From VXYL01 sp965200375 (GTDB taxonomy: Bacteria > Pseudomonadota > Gammaproteobacteria > Pseudomonadales > Azotimanducaceae): DNA of 64,000 nt. Positions 24,998 through 33,263 of this stretch are shown piece after piece. The position numbers and the translations under genes were made by a program. The stretch covers positions 124,001-188,000 of the forward strand of contig OZ241353.1 of NCBI GenBank assembly GCA_965200375.1. Reading direction: 5' to 3'. Each line of letters opens with the position of its first letter. Position 1 is the first letter of the stretch. Below the pieces are notes generated by a model, which worked only from the letters and a program-made list of their open reading frames with translations, was not told the DNA's origin and searched no databases.

Positions 24998-26539
24998 CTA
25001 GCGGCCGCTGCCGCGGCTCAGGCCGGGAATCCCCATGCGTCCGCTGATGCGGCGCTGGAAACTCTCCTGCGCCCGTACCAGCGAGGCGCTCGGCAGGATG
25101 AGCACCTGGTCGCCCTCGGCCAGCCCGAACACCACCTCCGCGTAGTCCAGGTCCGTGATGCCGGTGCGTACGCGCAGCGCCGTGGGCATGCCGTCGCGCA
25201 GCGCGAACACCAGGTGGTCGCCGCCGGTTTGCGACGCGGCGCCGCGCCGGCGGGGTGGCGCGTTGGCGCCCGGGCTCGCCGCCTCGGACCCGCCGCGCCG
25301 CCCGCCCGCCGAACCCCGGCCGTTGCCGGCCCGCGCGGCCATGCGCCGTCGCGCGGCGTCCGCCAGCTGCCGCTCTTCGGCCGTCAGCGTCTCGCCTCGG
25401 CGCAGCTTGGCGAACACCGCCCGCATGCGTTCCCGGCTGCCAGCCGGCGGTCCGCTGCCGGCCCGCCGGGGGCTCTGCCGCTCGCCGTCCCGGAGCGGCG
25501 GGGCCGGCGCGGCCTCCAGCATGGCGCGCACCTCGGCCACGGCGAGGCCGAGCACGCTGCCAGCGGCATAGACGTCCTCCGGCGTGCGCAGCGCCGCGTT
25601 GGGGACGGCGGGCACGTCGTCGCGCTGGGCGATCAGCAGTTCCACCTCGGCATTCATGCCCGGCTTCAGCAGCCGGTCCTGGTTTTCGATGTCGATCAGC
25701 ACCGGAAACATGGTGACGTTCTGTACCGCCTCGGCCTGGGGCTCCACCTTGATGACCGCGCCCTGGAACGGCCGGCTCGGATAGGCGGCGACGTTCACCG
25801 TCGCAAGCTCGCCAGGACGCACCTTGCCGATGTCTATCTCGTCCACGAGCATGCGCACCTGCACATGCGACAGGTCCGCCATCTTCATGAGCAGCGTGCC
25901 GCCGCCGACGTCGCCCATGGGAGAGGAGATCACCTGGCCCTGCTCCACCAGGCGTTCGATCACCGTGCCAGCGATGGGCGAGAGGACGTCCGCGTCTTCG
26001 AGCGCGATGGCGGCGTTCTCCAGCTGGATCTCGCGCTGCACCACGGCGGACTTCGCGGTGGCGTGTTCGAGGTTGGTGCGCTCCCAGTCCGCCTTCGACA
26101 GCGACTGCCGTTCGTAGAGCGAACTCCCTCGTTCGAGGGCGGATTCGGCATTGGCGAGCTGCGCCTTGGCCACCTCCAGATTCGCCTCGGCAAGCTGCAA
26201 GGAGTTGTTGAGCACCCGGCGGTCGATGCGGGCCAGCAGGGTACCGGCCGCCACGTCGTCGCCGGTGTCCACGGGCAAGGAGAGAATCTCGCCGGAAGCC
26301 TTGGACTTCACTTCCACGGTGGTGACTGGTTCGATGGCGCCGGCGGCGTCGACGGCGATGCGAATGGAGCGCCGCTGCACCGGCACGGCCTGGTACAGCG
26401 CGGCTGGGGCTTCCGCCGCGGCCTGTTCGCCGCCCGCCAAGTCGCGCAGCTGTTCGCAGCCGGCGAGGAGCGTGGCGGCCAGACAGCAGATGCCGGCAGC
26501 TAAGCCGGGATTCGATCGTCCAAGAGTGCTTGGCGCCAT
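24998..26539 (-). CDS. MacA/HlyD-type periplasmic adaptor lipoprotein
   Basis: 513 aa. The signal peptide ends in a lipobox (ATLLAGC), so it is a probable lipoprotein. A barrel-sandwich lipoyl half (KASGEILSLPVDTGDDVAAG), a coiled-coil hairpin (about 100-165), the returning half (LSPIAGTVIERLVEQGQVIS) and a beta-barrel follow. Between residues about 340 and 445 is an Arg/Gly/Pro-rich insert with ERMRAVFAKLRRGETLTAEE, low complexity and longer than in MacA. It bridges the MacB-like permease to an outer-membrane TolC channel, which is not encoded here. Confidence 0.9.
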   Translation of the reverse strand: MAPSTLGRSNPGLAAGICCLAATLLAGCEQLRDLAGGEQAAAEAPAALYQAVPVQRRSIRIAVDAAGAIEPVTTVEVKSKASGEILSLPVDTGDDVAAGTLLARIDRRVLNNSLQLAEANLEVAKAQLANAESALERGSSLYERQSLSKADWERTNLEHATAKSAVVQREIQLENAAIALEDADVLSPIAGTVIERLVEQGQVISSPMGDVGGGTLLMKMADLSHVQVRMLVDEIDIGKVRPGELATVNVAAYPSRPFQGAVIKVEPQAEAVQNVTMFPVLIDIENQDRLLKPGMNAEVELLIAQRDDVPAVPNAALRTPEDVYAAGSVLGLAVAEVRAMLEAAPAPPLRDGERQSPRRAGSGPPAGSRERMRAVFAKLRRGETLTAEERQLADAARRRMAARAGNGRGSAGGRRGGSEAASPGANAPPRRRGAASQTGGDHLVFALRDGMPTALRVRTGITDLDYAEVVFGLAEGDQVLILPSASLVRAQESFQRRISGRMGIPGLSRGSGR

Positions 26540-26541
26540 GT

Positions 26542-27297
26542 TCAGTGTTCAGGGCCGGCGACGGCTGCCGGGCGCTTGGTGAAGTAGTCTCTGGTCACCA
26601 CCCCGTCCCGCAGGTGCAGGTGGCGCTTGGCGCGGGCGGCGACCTCCGCCTCGTGGGTGACGAGGATGATGGTCTGGCCGGCGTCGTGGAGGGCCCCGAA
26701 CAGGTCCATGATTTCGCGGCCGGTGCGGCTGTCGAGATTGCCCGTCGGTTCGTCCGCGAGCAGGATGTCCGGTTCGTTCACCAAGGCCCGGGCCACGGCC
26801 ACCCGCTGCCGCTGGCCGCCGGACAGCTCGTTGGGCCGGTGCCCCATGCGCTCCCGGAGGCCCACGCGCCGCAGCGCCTCCTGCGCCCGTTCGCGCCGTT
26901 CGCGACGCCCGCAGCCGCCGTACATCAGCGGCACCTCGACGTTCTGCAACGCATTGGCCCGGGGCAGCAGGTTGAACGTCTGGAACACGAAGCCGATGCG
27001 TCGATTCCGCACCCTCGCCAGGGCCCGGTCGCCAAGCCCTGCCACATCCTCGCCGGAGAGGCGGTACTCCCCGTGGGAGGGTCGGTCCAGGCAGCCGATG
27101 ATGTTCATCAGCGTGGACTTGCCGGAGCCGGACGGCCCCATGACGGCCACGTACTCGTTCTCGCCAATGGCGCAGTCCACGCCGCTCAAGGCGTCGATGA
27201 CCTCGCTGCCCATGCGATAGCGCTTGCGCAGGCCGCGCACGTCGATGACCGGCGCCCGGGCGTTGGCTGCGGCGGGATCGTTCGGACGCTCGTTCAC
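26542..27297 (-). CDS. MacB-type ABC transporter ATP-binding protein
   Basis: 251 aa. Walker A GPSGSGKST, Q-loop FVFQTFNLLPRAN, signature NELSGGQRQRVAVARALV, Walker B ILLADEPTGNLD, H-loop VTHEAEVA: the LolD/MacB subfamily. Start taken as GTG 27297 (VNERPNDP); GTG 27306 is equally possible and no ATG is near. First gene of a three-gene efflux operon with 2-base spacings. A dispersed repeat (copy B) lies 44 bases upstream, so it may sit in the promoter or leader. Confidence 0.9.
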   Translation of the reverse strand: MNERPNDPAAANARAPVIDVRGLRKRYRMGSEVIDALSGVDCAIGENEYVAVMGPSGSGKSTLMNIIGCLDRPSHGEYRLSGEDVAGLGDRALARVRNRRIGFVFQTFNLLPRANALQNVEVPLMYGGCGRRERRERAQEALRRVGLRERMGHRPNELSGGQRQRVAVARALVNEPDILLADEPTGNLDSRTGREIMDLFGALHDAGQTIILVTHEAEVAARAKRHLHLRDGVVTRDYFTKRPAAVAGPEH

Positions 27298-27340
27298 GTG
27301 GGCCACGCTCGAAGCACGGTCTTCAGGTTCCGGCACACTG

Positions 27341-27500
27341 GTCCGTTTGCGAATTGACGTGGCAAATGGCAAACCGCCCCAGCGTCGCTTCGGCCTGCCC
27401 AAGACGGGGATGTACCGCCCCGCAGCACGACGTGCGCTTGTTCCCAGCGACGGGGCTGGCGCCGTCGAGACGCATATTGATTCGGAGGCGGTACACACTA
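27341..27500 (+). repeat. dispersed intergenic repeat, copy B
   Basis: Starts GTCCGTTTGCGAATTGACGT then GGCAAATGGC and ends GATTCGGAGGCGGTACACAC. Closest to copy D: both read GGCAAACCGCCCC, GTCGCTTCGG and CGCGCTTGTTCC-type stretches. The right terminal repeat reads CATATTGATTCGG. It sits upstream of the efflux operon. The rest of the gap to the next gene (27501-27677) shows no recognisable feature. Confidence 0.85.
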
Positions 27501-27677
27501 GCACCATACGCACCGGACGGCGCGAACTGTCGCCAGCCGCCGAGCTGGTCTGCGCGATCTCTGCCAGTGGCCGGCGGACATCTCGCACGGCGCCGCCGGC
27601 GGGCGTCTCTGCCTGGCGACGCGCCTCGACGACTAGGGTGGCGGTTGCCTTGTACACCAGCAAGAGGAGCAATCACC

Positions 27678-27881
27678 ATGCGCAAACGAGTGGCACAGAC
27701 AGCCCGACGCGGGCTCGCCGGCGTGGCAGTCGGCCTGGCGTTGGCGGCGAACTTCGCGGCTGCGGATGCCGCGTCGCGGTCCGCGCTGGCGGCCGTGGAG
27801 CGGACCGAGCCGCAGCACACGTCGGGCTATTGGGACTGGCCCGAGACGACCTGCCCCTACGCCGGCTGCACGCCCTGGTAG
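27678..27881 (+). CDS. small secreted peptide, aromatic/Cys-containing C-terminus
   Basis: 67 aa with a good ribosome site (AGAGGAGC, 27663-27670) before ATG 27678. A basic start (MRKRVAQTARRG) and a hydrophobic stretch (LAGVAVGLALAANFAAA) give a signal peptide, probably cleaved after ADA. The mature part is about 37 residues and ends TSGYWDWPETTCPYAGCTPW, with two Cys, three Trp and two Tyr in the last 20 residues. A strong GC hairpin follows directly. No family recognised; a secreted peptide, metal-binding peptide or modified-peptide precursor are all possible. No maturation enzyme is adjacent. Confidence 0.6.
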   Translation: MRKRVAQTARRGLAGVAVGLALAANFAAADAASRSALAAVERTEPQHTSGYWDWPETTCPYAGCTPW

Positions 27882-27888
27882 GCCGGCT

Positions 27889-27921
27889 CCGCCCCGCGGC
27901 CCACTGGCTGCCGCGGGGCGG
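27889..27921 (+). terminator. strong GC hairpin after the small peptide gene
   Basis: CCGCCCCGCGGC (27889-27900) pairs perfectly with GCCGCGGGGCGG (27910-27921) around a 9-base loop, 8 bases after the stop codon. The tail TTGGCGGCTTTGG is only weakly U-rich, so it may act as a terminator or a 3'-end stabiliser. Confidence 0.6.
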
Positions 27922-27986
27922 TTGGCGGCTTTGGCCACGGCTGGGCGCAGGGCAGCGTCTCGGTCGGAACTCGAACCCGCTTGACA

Positions 27987-28359
27987 ATGGGCGGCTGCTG
28001 GCCACCTTCACTCGTACCTGCGCCTTGGCTGCGGTCGGCAGACGAGGAGAGCGAGCAAGATGCCAGGCGATACCGCGAAGCAAGCTGGCGGCGCTGGCTG
28101 CCGCAGTGGGCGCCGACGCTGGCAGTGCTGGTGGCGCTGCTGGCCGTCGTGGTGCCGGCGACCTACTATCTCGGCGGCATGGACCAGAGGCTTGCCGGCG
28201 CGGAGGCCGGTCTGGCCCGCGTGGAGTCCCGCATGGACGCGATGGAAACGCGCATGGCGGCCCTGTTCGCCGACATCCGCACCGAACTGCGCGAACAACG
28301 GCGCGAGATTGCCGACGTCCGCGAGCGGGGTCTCCGCCCTCGAAGCGCTGGACGGCTAG
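27987..28359 (+). pseudogene. small membrane protein with coiled coil, frameshifted near the 3' end
   Basis: Frame 3 encodes ADEESEQDARRYREASWRRW, a single transmembrane helix (LAVLVALLAVVVPATYYLGG) and a coiled coil (LARVESRMDAMETRMAALFA, then ELREQRREIADVRER). The natural ending VSALEALDG-stop is in the next frame. A run of four G at 28327-28330 marks the shift. One base fewer would restore a single-anchor protein of about 120 aa, the usual shape of short inner-membrane coiled-coil proteins. It may be a sequencing error or a real mutation. The start is uncertain (ATG 27987 or a later non-ATG codon). Confidence 0.5.
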
Positions 28360-28470
28360 GATGGGCAGTGGGACTCGTGGACGAGCCCCGCAGCCCAAGC
28401 GGCCAGATCTTCAACAAGAGCCGCGCCAGCAAAACTGAGACACTGCCGGCTGGCCCGTCATGGCCGTCGC

Positions 28471-28500
28471 GCACCCGCCGTTGCTATACTCCGCGCCTGC
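28471..28500 (+). promoter_or_regulatory. probable terB promoter
   Basis: TATACT (28495-28500), preceded 18 bases earlier by TGGCCG as a weak -35. The good -10 puts the transcript start near 28507 and leaves a leader of about 80 bases. Confidence 0.4.
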
Positions 28501-28526
28501 GCTTGGCGCGAGAGCGGAGCTGCTGG

Positions 28527-28547
28527 GACTGCCCGTGCCGGGCAGTC
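28527..28547 (+). promoter_or_regulatory. leader hairpin upstream of terB
   Basis: GACTGCCC (28527-28534), loop GTGCC, GGGCAGTC (28540-28547): a perfect 8-bp stem 40 bases before the terB start, with no U-tract after it. It could stabilise or regulate the leader. Confidence 0.45.
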
Positions 28548-28587
28548 GAGGCGCTGTCGCTGACAGACACACACGGAGATACCTTCG

Positions 28588-29028
28588 ATGATCCTCTCTT
28601 CGCTCAACCACCTTTTGGACCTGCTGAGCGGGGGCAAGCCAGTCCCGGCGGATCGTCAGGCGGTCGTCAACGAGACGGTGCTGCTGGTGCTAGCGCGGGC
28701 CACCGAGTCCGACGCCAACATCAAGCCGGTGGAAGTGGAAACGGTCCGGGAAATCGTCCGCAAGACCACCGGCGAAGACGTCAGCGCCGCAGACGTGCGG
28801 GTGGCGGCGCGCTCGAAGATCTACGAAGACGCGCCCTTGGAACGCCACTTGGCGAACGTGCGCGGGCAGATCGACGAGGCAGACCGCGTGACCATCGCCA
28901 AGGCGCTGGCGGAAGTGATTCTCGCGGACCAGCGCGTCACCGCCAAGGAAGCCAGGTTCTTCAACATGGTCGCCGAGGCGCTGGCGCTATCGCCGGCGGC
29001 GCTCTGCGGCCTGCTGGCTACCGACTAG
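28588..29028 (+). CDS. TerB-family tellurite resistance-like protein
   Basis: 146 aa, all-helical TerB fold: LLVLARATESDANIKPVEVE then VREIVRKTTGE, and KALAEVILADQRVTAKEARF with the paired acidic metal-binding helices. Cytoplasmic, single-domain. TerB proteins bind divalent metal and are linked to tellurite and general stress responses. No other ter gene is present, so the specific role is unknown. ATG 28588. Repeat copy C starts 2 bases after its stop codon. Confidence 0.82.
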   Translation: MILSSLNHLLDLLSGGKPVPADRQAVVNETVLLVLARATESDANIKPVEVETVREIVRKTTGEDVSAADVRVAARSKIYEDAPLERHLANVRGQIDEADRVTIAKALAEVILADQRVTAKEARFFNMVAEALALSPAALCGLLATD

Positions 29029-29029
29029 C

Positions 29030-29170
29030 GGTTCGATTCCGAATTGACATGGCAAATGGCGCGTTCGTCTGTCGTCGCCTCGGCGTACGCTACTTGGGGA
29101 TGTGCCGCCCCGCAAGGCCGCCGGGTATCCCGCCCGCTGGAACACACGTCATTTTGGAAGCGGCACACTA
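29030..29170 (+). repeat. dispersed intergenic repeat, copy C
   Basis: Starts GGTTCGATTCCGAATTGACA then TGGCAAATGGC and ends GGAAGCGGCACACTA. It is the shortest copy and closest to A, sharing TTCGTCTGTCGTCGCCTCGG and GATGTGCCGCCCCGCAAGG. Relative to A it lacks about 26 bases on the left and a short block before the CCCGCTGGAACACA stretch. Directly downstream of terB. Confidence 0.85.
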
Positions 29171-29266
29171 GCGCGGTGAGGAACCCCGCCTGTCAAGCAG
29201 GCTAGGGGCTCGTCTCTCCTGGATATCTGCTGTGCCGCCGGCCGCTGCCAGCGGTCCGGCGTGGCG

Positions 29267-29854
29267 TCACGTCGGCGAGAGGTCCGCCGCCAGCGCCGCG
29301 GCGCTCTCTGCGGCCAGCGTCGCTTGGCAGCGCAGCTCGTCGTGGTCGATGCCGAACGTGACGGCGCCGCCGGCGCGAACCGCCTGCCGCTGCGCGTCGT
29401 CCAGCTCGAAGCGCAGAAAATGCACCGCCGCCGTCTTGTCCCGGTCGGTGCGCTGCAAGTCGTCGTTGGCGAACGCGAAGTTCGGCGGCAGGTCCGCGAG
29501 GCGCAGCCACACCCGGTGCTCCACGCCCGGCATCCGAGCCAAGGCGGCGGCGCGTTGCCGCGCATCCTCGTACTCGATGAGAAAGGTGGCCTTCCAGTTG
29601 CGGCCGTCTGGAATCAACGGGTTGTAGGTGGCGATCTCCGCCTCTATGGCGGCGGGCTCGAAAATGCGCTCTACGCGCAGCATCTCCTGCACTTGGTACT
29701 TGATGGTGAGGAAGTCCTCGAACAGCAGCGTCGCGTGGGGTCCAAGGGCCACCCGGCGAGGCTTCTTGTGGGCGATCACCAGCCGCCGAAAGGCCGCGCG
29801 TTCAGCGGCGTACTCCTCGAGGCTCCAGAGCTTGGCGCGAGCTAGCTTTTCCAT
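29267..29854 (-). CDS. DUF3501 family protein
   Basis: 195 aa from ATG 29854: LEEYAAERAAFRRLVIAHKK, ATLLFEDFLTIKYQVQEMLR and ATYNPLIPDGRNWKATFLIEY are characteristic of DUF3501. Function unknown. The family is usually encoded with rubrerythrin and a ferredoxin / heterodisulfide-reductase-like iron-sulfur protein, suggesting peroxide or redox stress. Here rubrerythrin lies 82 bases upstream on the same strand, but the iron-sulfur gene is missing. Confidence 0.85.
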   Translation of the reverse strand: MEKLARAKLWSLEEYAAERAAFRRLVIAHKKPRRVALGPHATLLFEDFLTIKYQVQEMLRVERIFEPAAIEAEIATYNPLIPDGRNWKATFLIEYEDARQRAAALARMPGVEHRVWLRLADLPPNFAFANDDLQRTDRDKTAAVHFLRFELDDAQRQAVRAGGAVTFGIDHDELRCQATLAAESAAALAADLSPT

Positions 29855-29936
29855 CGCAGTCCCATCGCGGCCCCAACGCGGCCCATCCCGGAACGAGCGC
29901 CGGAAAAGGCCCCGCGCGACACGGGGCCTTCCGCGG

Positions 29937-30353
29937 TCAGACCATCGCGTCCAAGGCCTTCTGGAAGCGGTTGGCGTGGGAGCGTTCGGCCTTGGCCAAG
30001 GTCTCGAACCAGTCGGCGATCTCGTCGAAGCCTTCGTCCCGGGCCGTCTTCGCCATGCCGGGGTACATGTCCGTGTACTCGTGGGTCTCCCCGGCCACCG
30101 CGGCCTTGAGGTTGTCGCTGGTGGTGCCGATGGGCAGGCCGGTGGCCGGATCGCCGACGCCCTCCATGTACTCGAGGTGGCCGTGGGCATGGCCGGTCTC
30201 GCCTTCCGCGGTGGACCGGAACACCGCCGCGACGTCGTTCTCGCCTTCGATGTCCGCCTTCGAGGCGAAGTACAGGTACCGGCGATTGGCTTGGGATTCG
30301 CCGGCGAAGGCATCCTTCAGGTTCTGCAAGGTTCTGCTGTCGTTCAGTTCCAC
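29937..30353 (-). CDS. rubrerythrin (diiron domain only)
   Basis: 138 aa. Ferritin-like diiron four-helix bundle: LKDAFAGESQANRRYLYFAS, STAEGETGHAHGHLEYMEG, AAVAGETHEYTDMYPGMAKT, LAKAERSHANRF give the Glu/His ligand pattern. The C-terminal rubredoxin (CxxC) domain of classical rubrerythrin is absent, so an external electron donor is needed. Reduces hydrogen peroxide in the cytoplasm. First gene of an operon with DUF3501. Confidence 0.92.
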   Translation of the reverse strand: MELNDSRTLQNLKDAFAGESQANRRYLYFASKADIEGENDVAAVFRSTAEGETGHAHGHLEYMEGVGDPATGLPIGTTSDNLKAAVAGETHEYTDMYPGMAKTARDEGFDEIADWFETLAKAERSHANRFQKALDAMV

Positions 30354-30437
30354 TCGAAGCTCCTCATCCGGTTGGTCGTAGCGCGATTATAGCGCGGCGG
30401 CCACGCCGCGACGTGGCGATCGGAGCGGCCGGATCGG

Positions 30438-31709
30438 TCAGTGCTGGCGGTCCGCGCCGGCGTAGGTGAGGCGTCGCCACAGCCACTCCAAGGGGCCGAA
30501 TCGATGGCGCCGCAGCCAGTAGACGCTGAACACGATGGCCAGCAGCCACTCGGCCAGCACGACGCCGTACAGCTGGTGCCGGGGCAGTTCGTTCCACAGC
30601 GCCAGGCCGAACCCGTGGAATACCGCGAGCCCCAGAACGCTCTGCAGGATGTAGTTGGTGAGCGCCATACGGCCGACCGCGGCCAGCGCCCGGCGCAGCC
30701 TCGGCCAGCTGCCGCCCAAGCACACGAGGGCGACGAGGCCGAGATATCCGAGGGCCAGCGCCACGCGGCCGAGGTCCTGGCTCGGCACCGAAATGCCGGA
30801 CACCCACTGCACCGCGAAGCCGCTGCGGGCCTTCATTGCCACCTCGAAGGCGTTGACGCCGAGGCCGAGGGCCAGACCGCCGCCGGCCAGCCGCCGGTAG
30901 AAGCCGGGACTGCGGCTGCCGCGCAGCACGCCGTTCTTGTACAGCGCCATGCCGAGCACCATGCAGCCGAGGGCGTCCCAGAACAGGAACAGCGGATAGA
31001 CGGCCAGCAGGCTGCCGACGTCCTTGGCGTTGGCGACGAAAGCCGCTGCGTAGTCCGCGCCGAACTTGGTCCGTTCGTTGGCGAGCGCCTCGGCAGGGGG
31101 GTAGAAGTTCGCCCGCAGCTCGGCCCACTCGCCAACCACGGCCTGCTCCGATGCGGCTACGGCTTCGCCGGCCGCCATGCGCGCCTCGACCGCGGCGGCC
31201 TCGGCCGGCAGTTCCGTCAGCAGCGCGAACATCGCGCCGTAGAACAGCAGCAGGTAGCCGAACACCAGGCCGGCGGTGGCGAACAGCGCCTTGGGCGAGA
31301 AATTCCGCAGCGGATAGAGCGCCATGCCGGCCAGCGCGTAGAGCATCAGGATATCGCCGGTCCACAGCAGCACGAAGGCGTCGATGAGGCCAAAGGCCAG
31401 CAGCAGCATCTGCCGCCGGTAGTAGATGCCAGCGGGCTTGGCCCGCGGCCCCGTGGCGAAGATCACCACACCAGCGCCGAACAGCATGGAAAAGAGCGCC
31501 CGCAGCACGCCCTCGGCGCCGAGCTCCACGGCGGCGTAGACGGCGAAGTCGATGCCGGCCGTGGCACCGTCGGTGGTGGGGTCCGAGTAGGCGCGGAAAG
31601 GCAGCCCGAAGGCCAGGATGTTCAGCAGCAGAATGCCCAGCAGCGCAAAGCCCCGCACCACGTCGATGGCTTCGATGCGCTCGGCGGGGGCGACGGGGTG
31701 TGCAGCCAC
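30438..31709 (-). CDS. DUF418-domain membrane protein (YeiB-like)
   Basis: 423 aa with about ten hydrophobic segments. It starts with the typical RIEAIDVVRGFALLGILLLN and AYSDPTTD. The C-terminal DUF418 half holds GRMALTNYILQSVLG and FGLALWNELPRHQLYGVVLA. The N-terminal part resembles acyltransferase-3-like multispan proteins. Inner membrane; no established function. Monocistronic, divergent from idi with 51 bases between. Confidence 0.88.
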   Translation of the reverse strand: MAAHPVAPAERIEAIDVVRGFALLGILLLNILAFGLPFRAYSDPTTDGATAGIDFAVYAAVELGAEGVLRALFSMLFGAGVVIFATGPRAKPAGIYYRRQMLLLAFGLIDAFVLLWTGDILMLYALAGMALYPLRNFSPKALFATAGLVFGYLLLFYGAMFALLTELPAEAAAVEARMAAGEAVAASEQAVVGEWAELRANFYPPAEALANERTKFGADYAAAFVANAKDVGSLLAVYPLFLFWDALGCMVLGMALYKNGVLRGSRSPGFYRRLAGGGLALGLGVNAFEVAMKARSGFAVQWVSGISVPSQDLGRVALALGYLGLVALVCLGGSWPRLRRALAAVGRMALTNYILQSVLGLAVFHGFGLALWNELPRHQLYGVVLAEWLLAIVFSVYWLRRHRFGPLEWLWRRLTYAGADRQH

Positions 31710-31760
31710 CTGGCCATCCTACAGCACGGAAGCGGCGGCGGTGGCTGCTAGACTGCCCCG

Positions 31761-32351
31761 ATGGCGCAGACCGACAGCACCCTTGGCCGCTACGACGTGG
31801 TGTCCTGCGAAGACGAGCCGCTGATCCTCGTCGACGAACGCGACCAACCCGTTGGCAGCCTGGCGAAGTCCGCCTGCCACGACGGCGGCGGCGTCCTGCA
31901 TCGGGCCTTTTCGCTGTTCGTGTTCAACGCCGCTGGCGAGACGCTGCTGCAGCGCCGCCATCCGAGCAAGCGGCTGTGGCCGGGCTACTGGGCGAACAGC
32001 TGCTGCTCGCATCCCCGCGTCGGCGAGGACACGCTGGCGGCGGTACGGCGCCGGGCGGAAGACGAGCTCGGCTTGACGATCCGGGCCGAGTTTCTGTTCA
32101 AGTTCCAGTATCGGGCCGCGTTTGCGGAAGAGGGAACCGAGTTCGAACTGTGCTCGGTCTACATCGGCCGCATCGCCGCTGGCGCCGCGCCGCGCATCAA
32201 CCGGGCCGAGATCGCCGAGTGGCGCTGGGTTGGGGCAGCGGCCTTGGACCAGGAGATGCGCCAGGCGCCGGACACCTTCGCGCCTTGGCTGAAACTCGAG
32301 TGGCGGCGGCTGCGGGAAGAATTCCAGAACCGCATCGGACCGATGCCCTAG
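31761..32351 (+). CDS. idi: isopentenyl-diphosphate delta-isomerase, type I
   Basis: 196 aa. Interconverts IPP and DMAPP in isoprenoid synthesis, feeding ispB at 41703. Nudix fold with LHRAFSLFVFNAAGETLLQR, YWANSCCSHPRVGED (catalytic Cys82, aligned with the NSxCxHP motif) and RRRAEDELGLTI. EWRWV near residue 155 carries the second conserved acidic/aromatic block. ATG 31761. Repeat copy D starts directly after its stop. Confidence 0.93.
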   Translation: MAQTDSTLGRYDVVSCEDEPLILVDERDQPVGSLAKSACHDGGGVLHRAFSLFVFNAAGETLLQRRHPSKRLWPGYWANSCCSHPRVGEDTLAAVRRRAEDELGLTIRAEFLFKFQYRAAFAEEGTEFELCSVYIGRIAAGAAPRINRAEIAEWRWVGAAALDQEMRQAPDTFAPWLKLEWRRLREEFQNRIGPMP

Positions 32352-32493
32352 CGTACCGCTTCCGAACAGCGCGGCCCCGTCGCCGGAACAAGCGCGCGTC
32401 GCGCTGCGGGGCGGCACGTCCTCGTCCTTATGGCATGCCGAAGCGACACCGGGGCGGTTTGCCATTCGCCACGTCGGTTCGCAAACGGACCGC
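32352..32493 (-). repeat. dispersed intergenic repeat, copy D
   Basis: Inverted relative to copies A, B, C and E. On the minus strand it starts GTCCGTTTGCGAACCGACGT then GGCGAATGGC and ends GTTCGGAAGCGGTACGC. Its outer edge touches the last base of the idi stop codon. Closely similar to copy B. The remaining bases to 32594 contain nothing recognisable. Confidence 0.85.
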
Positions 32494-32594
32494 CAGGCCA
32501 ACCGATTGCGATGACGGGTGGGCTGGCGGCACGGGCCGATCTGGACCATCACTCCAATGTGGCTTTGGTACCAGCCGTCCGTCCTCGGGTCCCC

Positions 32595-33263
32595 TCAGGG
32601 CGACGGGCTGGCCGGAGGGCGGAGCAGCCAGCCGACGAGGCCCGTCGCCACAAGGGCGCCGACCAGCTGCGCGGCGATGAAAGCCGGCGCGTCCGCTGGC
32701 GCGATGCCGCTGAAGGTGTCGGTAAACGCCCGCGCCACGGTCACTGCGGGATTGGCGAAGGACGTGGACGCCGTGAACCAGTAGCCGGCGCTGACGTAGA
32801 GGCCCACCATCGCCGCCACCGCCGACGGCCGGGCGTGGCGCGTGGCGAGGATGGTGGTCACCAGGCCGAAGGTCGCCACGCCCTCCGCCAGCCACTGGCC
32901 GCCGCCGCTGCGCGTTCTGGAGGAGAACTGCGCCACGTCCAACTCGAACATCGCGTGCGCCAGGGCGACGCCGAGCAGGCCGCCGGCGAACTGGACGAGG
33001 ACGAAGGCCACGGCGCGGCCGCGGCCGATCTCCCGCCGCGCCAGGAAGGCGAGCGTGACGGCCGGATTGAAGTGGGCGCCCGAGATCGGGCCGAACATGG
33101 TGATCAGCACCGCCAGCATGGCGCCGGTGGCGAGGGTGTTGCCGATCAGCGCCAGCGCGTCGTTGCCGCCAGCGAGGCGCTCGGCCATGATGCCGGAGCC
33201 GACCACCGCGGCCAGCAGCAGCAGCGTGCCCAGCGTCTCGGCGGCCAGCTGCCTCGATGCCAT
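32595..33263 (-). CDS. aquaporin-family (MIP) channel
   Basis: 222 aa from ATG 33263; the ORF is open far upstream, but this start gives the standard N-terminus (ASRQLAAETLGTLLLLAAVV). Six membrane segments and two NPA boxes: SGAHFNPAVTLAF (NPA 66-68) and SFANPAVTVARAF (about 180). Water or small neutral solute channel in the inner membrane. It most resembles the MIP subgroup often found near arsenic genes, but none are here. Monocistronic. Confidence 0.9.
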   Translation of the reverse strand: MASRQLAAETLGTLLLLAAVVGSGIMAERLAGGNDALALIGNTLATGAMLAVLITMFGPISGAHFNPAVTLAFLARREIGRGRAVAFVLVQFAGGLLGVALAHAMFELDVAQFSSRTRSGGGQWLAEGVATFGLVTTILATRHARPSAVAAMVGLYVSAGYWFTASTSFANPAVTVARAFTDTFSGIAPADAPAFIAAQLVGALVATGLVGWLLRPPASPSP

